Shown piece by piece: positions 47,494 through 59,073 of a stretch of DNA of 64,000 bases. The notes under the pieces are model-generated. The model saw nothing but the letters and a program-made list of their open reading frames with translations. It did no database searches and had not been told where the DNA came from. Source of the stretch: Apus apus (Eukaryota > Chordata > Aves > Apodiformes > Apodidae); NCBI RefSeq assembly GCF_020740795.1, contig NC_067304.1, forward strand, positions 3,772,056 to 3,836,055. Reading direction: 5' to 3'. Numbering within the stretch: the stretch's first letter is position 1; each line of letters opens with the position of its first letter. Made by a program: the position numbers and the translations under genes.

Positions 47494-50400
47494 GTAAGCT
47501 GTGGGCAGGTGCTTTCAACCCAGCTCTTCTCACCTTGCCTGAATCTCCGAGTCAGGACACTGCTCTGGTCCACGATGCTCCTGCCCTCTCCAGCCTCTCT
47601 TACAAGCCAAACATCATCTGCTCTTCCTTTCTTTTTTGTTTTGGTCTCCCCTCTCCTCTCGGTTTTTTTCCTGTTCTTTAGCAGTTGAGGGGTTTGTTCC
47701 TTCACTTTTTTCTCTCGCTGCAGGAGTTTTTCTCGGCGTGGGGCAGGCTGGGGTGGAGGGGGGCAAACTCGGGGCTGCAAAGACAGAACAAATTCCCGCG
47801 TGCGGTAGCGTTGCAGAGGCAGCCAGGTGCTTTCCGGGGGTGCAGATGAGGTCCCCTCTTCCCCCACCCCGACCTGTGCTCTCACAACCCCACACACGCT
47901 CTGCAGCAGGGGAGGCAGAGCAGGGAGTACCGGGGGTGGGGGGTGGCTGCACAGCCTGAGCTGCGCCCAGGAAAGCAGGAGGGGAATCGTGGAAGGAGGG
48001 GGAAGAGGCTGAGAAGGGAGCAGACACCTCCCGAGTCAGGGCTGCTAGCAGGGAGCCTCCGGTAGCATCGTGTCCCTCTGCCTCCCTGCGCAGAGCACAG
48101 GCTCCTGGTTTCCAGCTGGATGTGCAGAAGGGCTGGGGAAACGGCAGGGGCTGGGGGGGGCCACGAGGGGCTGCTCCCCTGGGAGAGGGGCTCAGGGGGG
48201 AGCAAGGATTTTCCCTGCCCCGCCGAGGGGACCAGCATCGCGCCGCTCTGAGAGCAAGGTGCAAGAGAGCAGCCGAACAGCACCTCAGGGGCACTTCAGC
48301 AAGCTGGTTTTCTGCCCCAAATGTGGGTATTAAAGCCCTTCCCTCCTGCCCGGCAGGCAGAGCCGTGCCTGGACCACCCAGAGCCTTCCCAGGGCATGTA
48401 ACACCACTTCTGCTGCCTCCATCTCTCAGATTTGAGCCAGCTCTTGCTCCAGGCAGGCAGGAAGGTGCAGCCCCCTCCCCACCACCCCTCGGGGTCCCTT
48501 TTGGAGCCAGCTCTTTGTCTCTGCTCCGGCAGAGGCAGGAGGTGATGGAGGAAGCAGCAGGGCAGTGATGTTCGCTGAAGTCAGATGGAAAAGGCTCATC
48601 CCAGGCTGCCCTTTTCTGCCTGTTCGAGTGTTTTAGGAAAAGCATCGACAGGGCAGAAAAGTGGAAATTCATCCCCTTGGCGGCTGAATGCAAAGCACGT
48701 CGCGCAGGAGGGTTTGGAAGCTTTCCTGGGATTCTGGGATCGTGGGGCCTGCCTTATGTGGTGCTGGCCCGATGGCATCTCGTGAGCTGCTGGAGCTGCC
48801 TCCCGGGAAGGATCTTTCCCTTGGTTCTCCCGGGACAGGCAGCGCGGAGCAGAACTGCCCGATGTCCCTGCTTCCCTGGGGAAGCGGTTGGACGAGGGGA
48901 TGAGCGTTTTCACCTGGGAAGAGATAAAAGCGGAGTTGTGGGAGGTTTCCTCTGCCCTCGGGAAGAGGCTGGAGGGGAGGGATGAGGCAGCAGTAGCTGA
49001 TAAGGCATCAGAGCAGTTTCCCTCCCTCGGGGAAAGCGGAGTCGGGGGGTGAGGGGAGCAAGGAGCGGGATCTGCTCGGGGGGAGCAGCGTGTCCGGGGG
49101 GCGGGGGGCCGAGCTGCGGTCACTTTGGCATCATTTTCTGCCACGATTTGCTTTTGTCTGTGTCCAGGCAGTTCCACTGTGTGTGGCAGAGAGGTCTGTG
49201 AGCCGGGAGCAGCCCTGCTTCCCGGCAGGGAAGAGTCGGGACATGCAGGGAGGTGGAGGGAGGAATCGCTGGCACAGAGAAGGCAGAGGGAAGGTGTTTA
49301 GTGCCAGGGCTGCTTCCCACGGACCCTGCTGCGAGGGGAGGTTGCCGGAGGGAGCAGTGAAGGCGGCGAAATCTTTCGCAACGAGTCTGGTGACCGTGGT
49401 ACAGTGAGGAAATGCTCCTGGCACGCAGCGGGATGTAGGAGCCGCGCTTTGCCATCCCCGGGTCCTGCCTCGGAGCGTGTCCGAGCAGCTGCCCGGCAGG
49501 GTATCCCGGGCCACCCATCCCCTGCCTGGACACAGCGTTATCCCGGCAAGGAAAACGCAGCAGGAACCGATTCCCTGCCTCGGCCAAGTCCCGGCTCCGG
49601 GCCCAGCCCCGCGGCTGCCGCCGGCTCCGCTTCTCCCTGGGAAAGGGCGAGAAGAGCGAGTTGTTGCATCAGGGCTTTGCTCCCCTGGGGACCCCGGGGA
49701 CGCCTGGGTGACAGCGTGTGTGCCCTCCCCTCCGAGGACAGGCTTGCGCTGTGTTTAGCCCTTTTCCAGCATTCCCAGCTCTCCAGCGCCGCTGGAGAAG
49801 GAGCTCCCTGCTTCGGTTAGAGCTGATCAGACCCGGATTCTTGCAGAGAGAGGAACGGGCTGTTGCGGTGGTTGGACTTGAGGGAAGGAGGGAGCTTCGC
49901 TGGCTCCTGCCGGTTATTTTTAGCTCGTTCTTGTTCTGCTCCAATGTGCAGACTTCCAGGCTGGGTGGGTGCAACTTTTCCAAACTGGGAGCTGCAGGGA
50001 TGATGGGGATTGGGGGTCCCAGTGGAAAAGCTGTGAAGTGAGCTAGCGGGTATGGGCGACGGGCTGGAAAGGATTGTTGATCCAGCCATCTTGATCCAGG
50101 CTTTCCCCTCTTCTCCCAAAGTTAAAAGCTCCCATTATCCCTCCCAGGCCCTCCACAGGAGTCCCAGATCCATCAGTGATCCAGAGCCAGCTGTTTTCTG
50201 CATGTCCAGCTGCTGCAAGAGGAGGGCAGGAGGCACCCAAGGGAGAGTGTCAGGATTTCTGCCCGTGACAAATCCCCCTGTGACCTTTGCATAACTCACT
50301 CTGGCCCCGGAGGTTGTGATTTTTGTCTGCCCTTGGCTCCAGTCGTGGGGCTGGCAGTGAGCTGGGGGGCAGTGACACACAGGGAAGATAAACCATTTGG

Positions 50401-53400
50401 AAAGCAAACACTGGTGGCATCTGGGGCTGGAATTTCCAGCTGTTGTGCTGAATTTTTGTCAGTTGTAATGGGATGACTGAGGGAGCAGCTGCTTCTTTCT
50501 GGGAAAAACCCTGGGCTGGCACCCGGTGGGTGCCTTGGTCTTGCACCCAGACCAAGCTGGTCAGCCCAGCCTGTGGCTTAGGAGGTGTCAGAACTGGTTT
50601 TTATCTATGAATTGAGCCTTTGCTCTGCATCAGGCAGCTGGTTTCCTGAATGTGTTCATTGCTTCATGCTTGAACTTTATTCCAGTTGCATGGATTCCTT
50701 GTGGCTACCTGGGATCCGAGCTGTCCCGTCTGGCCAGGACCAGTGGGAAAGGTTGAAGGGAGGCATTTGCAGAGTGGACACTGTGCAGTGGCTCTGGCCA
50801 TGGGTTCAGCAGCTGGAGCTCCTGCAGGATCAGGGTGTGGGATTTTGAAATCTGGCTTCTTGCATTCACGCCAGTAAATTCAACTGCATGAAACTGGATG
50901 GAGAACAGACTGCTGACTGCGTTGGGTCCAGGGAGAGCTGGCTTTGAACCTTCCAGCCTGTTGGAGGCAATTGTAAAGCTGGTGGTGGCCTCGGGCTCAT
51001 TGCATCCCCGTTCCTCTGGCTGCAGGGCTGCTGTGGGAGTGCTGGCTGTGAGCTGGTTTCCTGCAGATTGCTTGAAAGTGGGTCCTGTTTCCCCTGAGCA
51101 GGCTGGGGAGCAGCGGGCAGAGCTTGGCAGGGAGAAGCTGGTGGAGACCAGCAGCAGAGAAGGGTGGTGGCAATGCTGCCAGCCTGGCTGCCATGGGGCT
51201 GTGGCAGCCCCCGTGGGCATGTGGCAGCAGATTTGCAGGAGATACAGCAGATAAAAGGGGCTGCATCTGCCTCCTGACATCTTTCCTTCTGTGCTGACAA
51301 ATGTCACTTGATGCTGCTGCTCTCTAGCCTGAATTTCTGGCTCGCTGAGGATTTCTGCTTTGTGCCAAGTCTCTAACATCTGCAGAGTTACAGCCTCACA
51401 GTGAGGGGATGGCACAGGCTGTGTGGGGCCAGGTTGTTCCTGGAAGGGCTGGGAGCTCAGCCAGCTCCTGAGACCAACGGGGTGACAGCTCTGCCCTGTC
51501 CCCCACCCTTGCTGTGACACTGCCTGGGGTGGCTGCTGGGTGGCCTGAGCTGAGCCTCACCCTGCGAGTGGAGGGAGCTGAATGCCTGGATTGCAGTGTG
51601 TCCTGGCTGGAATATCATGTCCCAGCTGCCTCCTCCCCTCTGCAATGAGCCAAAGGCAGAGCTCAGCCCCCAACACTCCCCCAAGCGTTGCTGGTGTTAA
51701 AATCCAGGTCTGGGGTTTGGAGCAAAGGCAAAATCCCATGGAAAGGTCTGGGATAAGGTGGAGGGAGAGTCATGTGCTGGGAGGAACGTGGCTGGGAAAG
51801 GAGCAGGGTGCTGCAGGGCCAGGGAGGGGACTGCACGTAGAACAGTTCCCTGTCACGAAGTTCTCCGTTCTCTGCAGCTGATGATTTGAATCTGAACTCT
51901 TACAACACAGAAACATGCACGTACAGCCCCAAAGGGGACTTGCTGCAGCACTGCTGAGCTGAATATCTGGCAGCTTTCGGGGCCCCCGTTGCTCTTTCCC
52001 TGTTCCTCCCTCCCCCCAGCGAGATGCCAGAGCTGTGATTGAAAACAGCAGGGCTGGGAGGCTGGTAGGGTTAAACAGAGCCAGATGGGAGGGAGGGAGA
52101 CAAAAAGGAAAGTAACAGGCTGGGCCTGGAGCTGGGGGGGAGCAAGAACAGGATCTTTTCTTGGAGAAAGTCAATTACTTGGATCCCCAGGAATGCAGGG
52201 GACAGCATCAAAGGGAGCCAGGCTGGCAGCTCTGGGAGCAGTGGCCCATGGAGGAGCCCTCAGGACATTCTTGGGTGGGATGGGGTCCGGTGGGAAGCTG
52301 TAAGCAAAAGGGAGTTGGTGTGGCCAGGGGCTGTCCCAGCACTGGTGGTCTGTGCTGCTCACTAGTGGGATGAGAGCTGGGGACATTTCCCTGCCACTGC
52401 CTGGAAGCAAAAGCCCTGTGCCCAGGGCAGGCTGAGCAGAGGGGGGCTGGCTGTGCCCCCAGTGCCAATGAACCCCTGTGTGCCAGGGAGCTGTGAGCTC
52501 TGCTCCATCATGTTGTATGGAAGAGAGCAAAGGCTGAGGACACCCCGATTTCTCTCCACCATCACCATCTCAGGAGCCACCATCTTTTCCCCATGTTCTC
52601 ATCCCAGCAGCTCTAGCTTCCACAGCAGTTGCTCCATTTCCACAGGAGATCCATCTTCCTTTGAGTCTCCTCATCTTCCTCCCTGTCTTCCTCATCTCAC
52701 TTGATTCCCTTTCCCACCCTGGCTCTGCCTGAGCTCCTCCATCTGCCTCGCCGTGCACCCAGCTCAGCTGTCTTCCTGCTGGGGTGACAAATGCTGCTGG
52801 GAAAAGCCTGGCGAGCACCCCGAGGCGTGTGCCCAGGAAGCCCACAGCCTGGGCTGCTCCAGCTGGCCCTGGGGAGTGTGGAGCATCCAAAGCACCTTCT
52901 GCACGGGGCTTTTTGGGGAGCTCGTCTGCAACAAGCTGGATCCCTCCATCCTCCAAGGCATGGGCTGGAGAGCTGCCAGCCACAGTCCTGCAGGGATGGT
53001 GGCTGCTGTGCCAGGCAGCAGCAGGGAGGGCAGAGGGGACAGGCAGCCTCCGTGGGCTTGATAACACAGAGAAGAGGGAGAGGTGGCTTGTGTAAGGGGT
53101 TGGGATGGTCTCCAGGAACAAATCTCTGGCTTGGGGCAAGCAGAGACTTCACCTGAACCCTCCGGATCTCCCGCTTCTGCTGGGACTCAGAACCAGCCCA
53201 ATGCTCTGCAGTGGGACTGGAGGTGATGGATTCATTATTTGGGCAGCACAGGGAGCTTGGTAACCAAACACCTTCAGCACTGCCCATGCGTAATCTTCCA
53301 AATGCCCTTTTTATCACACGGCCTTGAAACTGGGCTGTCTTGCATTAAATCTTCGTCCCTGCAGCACAGGACCATCCATCTTTGCTGCCCTGCTAACTGC

Positions 53401-53875
53401 TCCTGGCCTCCCGATACTGTTGCTCAGCCAATTTCCTTCTGAATCATTAATTTTTTGGCTCAAGTGCAAAATTAAGCCTAATCCATCAAGGCTTCGGAAA
53501 GGGCAATCCATCCTTTGGGAAAAGGGCACAGGGATGCTGGGACTCTCCGGGGGGCAGGCTCTGTGGGGCAGTGCTGGGGGTGATGTGTGGGGAGAAAAAA
53601 GCCCCAAAGAGAATTAGAAATAACACTGGGTGGGTGGGGGGGGGGTTTGGCATAAAGCTGAGCCAGGGAGAGGGGATCTCAGTGAGTCATGCTCTGGAAA
53701 GAGGTTGGATTTATGGATAACTTCCAAGGGGAAGGAGAGAAAATAGCAGGTTACTGGCAGGGCTGGGAGGTAAATTCCTGCCTGTCAAAGACAGCAGTGG
53801 TGGGTGGAGATGGGAGATGATGTGGGACCTAAACAAGGTGCTTCTTAACCCACCTCTTCTGGTTGTCTCCCTCAG
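47494..53875 (+). other. PRELP: Putative PRELP intron 1 / upstream region
   Basis: The interval ends at a ctccctcag acceptor (53875). It contains CpG-rich sequence at 47740-49700, an AT-rich block with CCAAT, TTAATT and TAATCC motifs (53428-53495), and a G10 run (53636-53645). Long open frames, for example minus strand 47614-48693, do not resemble known proteins. If exon 1 lies elsewhere, part of this is promoter rather than intron. Confidence 0.45.
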
Positions 53876-53890
53876 GGAAACATCTGGACC

Positions 53891-54827
53891 ATGAAGGTGG
53901 CCTTCAGGTTGCTTCTCCCACTTGTTCTTGTGCTGATCTGGGAGGTGAGCGGGCAGCGGAGGAAACCTCCCCGGAAACCCACCCGCCCACCTCCTGAGTT
54001 CGTGGAGCCTGTGGAGCCCACAGAGCTGCCCCCACCCCTGCCACCAGGTCCCCCCTCCATCTTCCCTGACTGCCCCCGGGAATGCTACTGCCCCCCAGAC
54101 TTCCCCTCTGCCCTCTACTGTGACAGCCGCAACCTGAGGAAGGTCCCGATCATCCCGTCCCGCATCCACTACCTCTACCTCCAGAACAACTTCATTGATG
54201 ACCTCCCAGAGGAGTCCTTCAGGAACGCCACGGGGCTGAAATGGGTCAACCTAGACAACAATCGCATTCGGAAAGTGGACAGGCGGGTCCTGGAGAAGCT
54301 GGAAAACCTCATCTTCCTCTACATGGAGAAGAACCAGCTCAAGGAAGTGCCTGCTTTCCTGCCGCCCAACCTGGAGCAGCTGCGTCTGAGCAGGAACCAG
54401 ATCTCCAAGATCCCTGCTGGGGTCTTCAACAAGCTGGAGAACCTGGTGCTCTTGGACCTGCACCACAACAAGCTAAGCGATGGGGTCTTCAACAAAAACA
54501 CCTTCAAGGGACTCAAGAACCTCATGCAACTCAACCTTGCCCACAACATCCTGAGGAAAATGCCTCCCGGGGTGCCCAGTGCCATCCACCAGCTCTTCCT
54601 GGACAGGAACAACATTGAGGACATCCCCAGCGACTACTTCAAGGAGTTCCCCAACCTGGCATTCATCCGGCTCAACTACAACCAGATCTCTGACAAGGGA
54701 CTTCCCAAGAATTCCTTCAACCTCACCAACTTGCTGGTGTTGCACCTGGCCCACAACAAGCTCACCAACGTCCCTTTCATCAGCCCCAAGCTGGAGCACC
54801 TCTACCTAAATAACAACTCCATTGAAA
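53891..54827 (+). CDS. PRELP: PRELP (prolargin), exon 2: signal peptide, basic arm, LRRs
   Basis: PRELP is a secreted class II leucine-rich repeat protein that bridges basement-membrane heparan sulfate (perlecan) and fibrillar collagen. The exon follows ctcag at 53871-53875, and the ATG at 53891 has ACC before it. Residues 1-21 form the signal peptide. The basic, proline-rich arm starts at Q22 (R23, R24, K25, R28, K29, R32), followed by an acidic/proline stretch to residue 59. The class II cluster is C61-X3-C65-X-C67-X9-C77, then leucine-rich repeats. Sequons N112, N277 and N308 correspond to human N124, N289 and N320 with a constant -12 shift, so the difference in length lies in the N-terminal arm. 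Exon 2 has 312 codons plus one base, then gtgagt at 54828. Stretches such as DCPRECYCPPDFPSALYC match mammalian PRELP closely, which rules out FMOD or KERA. Confidence 0.98.
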
Positions 54828-56346
54828 GTGAGTTGCAGTGGCTGGTTGGGGGGCTGTGGTGAGGTCTGGGAGGGGAGCAGATGGGCTTCGGGGTGGCGAT
54901 TCATTGAAGAAGGGCATTTTTTTACCCAGTGGCATGTGAACCTTTCAAAAGGGGACACAGTGGTGAGATAATCGGGGGGGGGTCTTTGTAGGCAAACAGG
55001 ACCCTGAGGGGGATGGATTTGCATGTGGGAAAGGATGGCCCAAGGATTAGGGTGGGACCTGGGAGCAGAGCTAAATTCTCCATGATGCTGCAGGACTTTT
55101 CTTGTTCATTGTCACAGGCAGCTCTTCTTTGGGGCCACCTGCCTTCTCAGTAGTTCCTTCCCCAGCGGGGCTCAGAAACAGGGATCTTTGAAAAGGAGAG
55201 CCTGTGCACATATTTGAAGAACAGATGCCAAAGACACAGTCAGGCTGGTTAGAAATAACCCAGCTCAGCTCTCGAGCCGAGGAAGGAACGGGAAGAACAA
55301 GGCTGGGATGGAGGTTGCCTTGGCAAACCAAGCAGTGCCAGTTCACACCATTCCAGGCAAAGTGCTGCAGTTTCCTGGGAGAGGTGCTGGTCTCTGCAGT
55401 GTCTGCACACAGCCAGCACATTGGAGAAGAAGGCAGAGACCTGGTCACCCCAGATGTTTCTGCTGTTAGAAGTCCAGCAACCTGCTGGCCTCACCATCCA
55501 CAGGGCAGCAAGGTTGAGCCAGGAAGGGATGAGCAGGAAAGCTGCTCTTTGCTGACAAGCGCTTGAAGTGTTCTGGGCTATGATGCCAAGGAGGGCCCTC
55601 ACAAAAGCCCTCACAAAGCCACATCCCTTCTCTCAGGGGCATGATTTCCAGGGAATAATGATTCAGGGATGAATTCCTAGTTCAAACACCAGTTAATCTG
55701 CATTTTCTTTAAGTGACACCAAACTGGGGCCAAAGGAGACCTTGGGACAAAGGTGGTGGCTCCATGTCACGGGCACCCAGGTCCTGCTAGGGCTTACCAT
55801 GATCCTGCCTGGCTACACACATCATGTCCCAGCTTTCCCTTTTGCCTGTTGTCCCCAGCTTTTATAAGGTTTCAGTCCCTGGAGCTGGATAAGGACCCAA
55901 GAATCCCTGGGTTTATTTTCTGTACCGCAGGCCCCGGGATGGGGAGATCTGCGTGGAAATCCAGGAGCAAGCAGGAAGCCAGTTCCTGACGTTATCCTCA
56001 GCACTGTGGTGCTGGAGTGCTTTTCCTTGATGTTTCTTTGAAGGCTCAGGGCTGGCTCATCAGGTTTCGTGTTTGAACTGATCCCTTTTGTCTCTCTCAA
56101 ATGACACTCCATCCCTCCCCATGCTTTGGCTGAACGTGACCTACTTAATTTCTGAGCAAAAAGCAAGATTTTCCTCTTCTCTCTCCTGGGAAAAGCTGGG
56201 GATTCTCCCCCTTGGTAGCAAAGCAACCCTGGTTTGGGGTTCAGACCCATGGGGACAGGGACAGGCAGGGAGGGGGGACCTCAAACATCCCTCTCCACCT
56301 TCCCTTTCCTCTAACCTGCACCCTGCTTTTCCTCTCCTCCCTGCAG
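54828..56346 (+). other. PRELP: PRELP intron 2
   Basis: A 1.5-kb intron with donor gtgagt and acceptor ctgcag (56341-56346) after a CT-rich tract (56282-56340). It interrupts a Lys codon after one base, the same phase as FMOD intron 2. No other feature is recognised. Confidence 0.95.
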
Positions 56347-56525
56347 AAATCAACGGGACACAGATCTGCCCCACCTCGCTGATGTCCATCCATGACTTCT
56401 CCCCCTCTGACCTGGACAGTGTCCCCCGGCTCCGGTACCTGCGGCTGGACGGGAACCTCCTGAAACCCCCCATCCCCTTGGACCTGATGATGTGTTTCCG
56501 TCTCCTGCAGTCCGTGGTTTTCTAG
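56347..56525 (+). CDS. PRELP: PRELP (prolargin), exon 3 (C-terminal ear repeat)
   Basis: This exon completes the split Lys codon and encodes INGTQICP through CFRLLQSVVF, with the tag stop at 56523-56525. It holds the C-terminal cysteines C320 and C362 of the SLRP ear repeat, the sequon N315-G-T (human N327), and the conserved LRYLRLDGN and KPPIPLDLMMCFRLLQSVV segments. Total protein length is 371 residues (human 382). The last residue is Phe rather than the Ile I recall for human. Confidence 0.97.
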
Positions 56526-56764
56526 CCCTGCCCAGCACTTGGCTCTCCCAGGACTTGGCTTTGCACAGAGACTCGACTCCTGTTGCTGTTTGACACGTGG
56601 GACCCTCTTTGCCACCCCTTTCCCCCCCTTGCTCGCACCTCCCTCTCATCCCCCTCTTGCTTTTCCCCCTTTTCTCCCCTGCAGTGGCCACGGACACGGG
56701 TGGCACGTGCGTTCTTGGGGACCAGAGTCTGCAGGACAGCACCGTGTGGCAGCAGCCACCCCAG

Positions 56765-56873
56765 GTGGCAGCATCATCAGCCCTGGGGTGGCAGCATCAG
56801 CCCTGGGGTGGCAGCATCATCAGCCCTGGGGTGGCAGCATCATCAGCCCGGGGGTGGCAGCATCAGCCCTGGG
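56765..56873 (+). repeat. 20/23-bp minisatellite in PRELP 3' UTR
   Basis: Five tandem copies of GTGGCAGCATCAGCCCTGGG occur; three carry an extra ATC, making units of 23, 20, 23, 23 and 20 bases. One copy differs by a single T-to-G change. The near identity of copies suggests recent expansion. Confidence 0.95.
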
Positions 56874-57083
56874 GTGGCTGCCACTCTCACCCCTGTTCCC
56901 TGCCTCCTCTGCCCTCACCCAGGCCAGCCCCAGAGCTGGCCCCGTCCCTCCCCTTCCCCCAGGCAGAGTTTCAGCAGGTTGGATTTGGTTCTAGCCAAGA
57001 GCATCTCTGGACGGAGCTGAGAAAATAAGCCCAGGAGCCACCACACCGCAGGACTTGGGTCATATCGCTCCAGGTGGCTGCAC

Positions 57084-57182
57084 CTGGAGAACCCGGGATG
57101 GCCCTGGGGAGAACCCGGGATGGCCCTGGGGAGAATCCGGGATGGCCCTGGGGAGAATCCGGGATGGCCCTGGGGAGAATCC
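57084..57182 (+). repeat. 22-bp minisatellite in PRELP 3' UTR
   Basis: About 4.5 tandem copies of GGAGAATCCGGGATGGCCCT plus GG. The first copies read AACCC and the later ones AATCC. It is very homogeneous and lies 210 bases after the first minisatellite. Confidence 0.95.
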
Positions 57183-57551
57183 CCCTCGCTGGAGGCGGAG
57201 CAGGGATGGGCTGGTGTGCGGAGGGTGCTGATGGGCACCCTGCAGCCCCTGGTGCGGGGGCTGGGGGAGCAGGAGGGGGGCTGGGGGAGGGTGGGCGGGT
57301 CTGGACCGGCAGGACCGGCAACGACACCTCGTGGCCAGAGCCACGTCCCGGGACCCCAGGGGGGGGACACGATCCTCCCACCCGAGCCCTCCTCGGGGGG
57401 GCTTCACCCTGGGCTGGGTGTTATTCTGGAGATCGAGGGGCTCTGCCCTCATGGTCCCTCTGCCTTGACTCCCACCTCCTGGAAGTTTTAGTCTCTGTCG
57501 CTTTCTTGAACCAAACACGTGACTGGTTTTTGCCTTCTTTTCTTTTTTTCT

Positions 57552-57596
57552 AGGGAAAAGAGAAAAAAAAGAAAAAAAGAAAAAAAAAAAGGAAAG
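57552..57596 (+). repeat. 45-base A-rich purine tract
   Basis: A run of A with scattered G, directly preceded by a T-rich tract (57532-57550). The two could pair into an A/T hairpin in the PRELP 3' UTR. Confidence 0.85.
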
Positions 57597-58220
57597 TGAA
57601 AGGAAAGGGACAAATGAATCTTTTGGAAAAGCTCTTTTTTGTATTCCCCTTCCTCCCTATTTTCACATGTATTGTTTCCCTCTTTGATAGCTGTACCTGC
57701 ATATATAGGGTGTCTGGGTTTAGGGGGGCTATTCTCTTTTATTCCTCCTGATGATCAGGATTTAGATTTAAGGCCAAGCATAAGAGGGGGGGGGGGGGGA
57801 AATCCAATTGAAACAAGCATTAAAGCAGTAAACCAGAGAAACCAGCAGTTACCTCCTTTGTGTTCAGCCACCAAAACCGACAGGGGCACAGACAAGCACC
57901 ATGTCCAGCTCCCTGGGAATGGGACAGGATGGTCCCCACAGACTGGGAACACACCAGTGACCCCAGTTGCCAGTGCCTGAAGGTTCATTACCCCCCATGC
58001 AAATCCAGGCTTGTTTTCTCATTATAAAAACCTCCAAATCTTCCAGTGGGCTTTATTGGGTTCGACAGGTTTCAGCCTTAAACCCGGAGACCCTATGTAT
58101 ATATTTATATATAATGTGTATATATACTGGTAGACTGTACAGATATATCTAGAGACATATGTAGTTCTCAACTGATTTCAACTTAATGGTATTTTCACTC
58201 CTACTCTCTGCAGCAGTGAA

Positions 58221-58226
58221 AATAAA
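58221..58226 (+). terminator. PRELP: PRELP poly(A) signal AATAAA
   Basis: A canonical AATAAA follows an AT-rich segment and a CTCTGCAGCAGTGAA stretch. GC-rich intergenic DNA follows. Cleavage is expected near 58240-58250. Other, more distal sites cannot be excluded. Confidence 0.7.
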
Positions 58227-59052
58227 ATGATTCACAAGGGACTCAGCGCCATGGTTGGACCTGCCTCTCTGATCCATCCTCATCTTCCTCTCTGCACACG
58301 AGCTGCTGCTCCAGGCAGGGTCAGGTTTTCCTCCTTTGGGGCAAAGTTTTCCCCATGGTTGGAGTTTGGGAGACCCTGCAGGGGGAGGAGGAAGGTGGGC
58401 TGGGGGGTTGGTTGTGGTTGAAGCGATGCTGGGTTGGACTCTCCAGCAGCACCAGCATGAAAGCAGCAGGCACCCCGTGGTGGGCAGGCTGATGGAGCAT
58501 GACCCTGCTTTAATGAGCAACCTCTGCTAATTAACGAGAGGCCAAGCTTAGCTGCAGCTCCCAGGGCCGTGGCTACAGCTGATGGGTGTTGCTGTCCCTG
58601 CAAAGCTGCTGGGAGAAGCTGAGGGCTGCTTGTCAGGGCAGGTTGCATGAACTTGGGCTGAGCTGTCCCCACCTCACCTTCCTGGTCCCTGAGAAGCTGG
58701 ACTCATGTCCCCAAGGTGAGTTTGCCCCAGGGAGCAGCACAAAGAGGCTTCAGGGCATACACGGGGGCAGCCAGGGTGGGGAGGCATCTTTCCAACCCCC
58801 AGCAACGCTCCATCCCCAGGGCTGTAGCTGTCGGGGGGGGGATCTTGTGTGGGTCCCCTCCAGCAGAAGGGGTGTGGGCAGCGACTGAATCCTTCTGCCC
58901 AGCGCTGCAGCTTCAACCCTCTCCCCTCGCTGCTGCGCTTCCCCCACGTGAATCGTGAGCCTGGGGGGGAGTGGGGGGGTGGTCGTGGGCGCGGGTGTGA
59001 ACGCATGGGCTGGGGCTGGGAGGCTGCAGGCTGGCAGCTGCGGGGGGCGGGC

Positions 59053-59073
59053 GTGTGTGTGTGTGTGTGTGTG
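59053..59073. repeat. (GT)n microsatellite
   Basis: A ten-unit perfect GT run in GC-rich intergenic sequence upstream of OPTC. Confidence 0.95.

Larger units (their letters stand above)
56526..58245 (+). other. PRELP: PRELP 3' UTR
   Basis: The 1.7-kb stretch runs from the stop codon to just past the AATAAA at 58221-58226. It is rich in simple sequence: two minisatellites (56765-56873, 57084-57182), a purine tract (57552-57596) and a G14 run (57786-57799). Its last 200 bases turn AT-rich (TATATA-type segments 58096-58150), typical of a terminal 3' UTR. No conserved open frame is present. Confidence 0.75.

Noticed and set aside
47614-48693. 359-codon open frame on the minus strand
   Set aside because: Lies antisense to the putative PRELP intron 1 in GC-rich DNA; the translation has no recognisable domain.
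54473-54799. Open frames antisense to the PRELP leucine-rich repeats
   Set aside because: They mirror the periodic LRR codons on the coding strand and have no independent support; the same applies to plus-strand frames across FMOD (17610-18050).
54828-54862. Read-through extension of the PRELP exon 2 frame
   Set aside because: These codons lie after the gtgagt donor; the family C-terminus continues in the exon at 56347.
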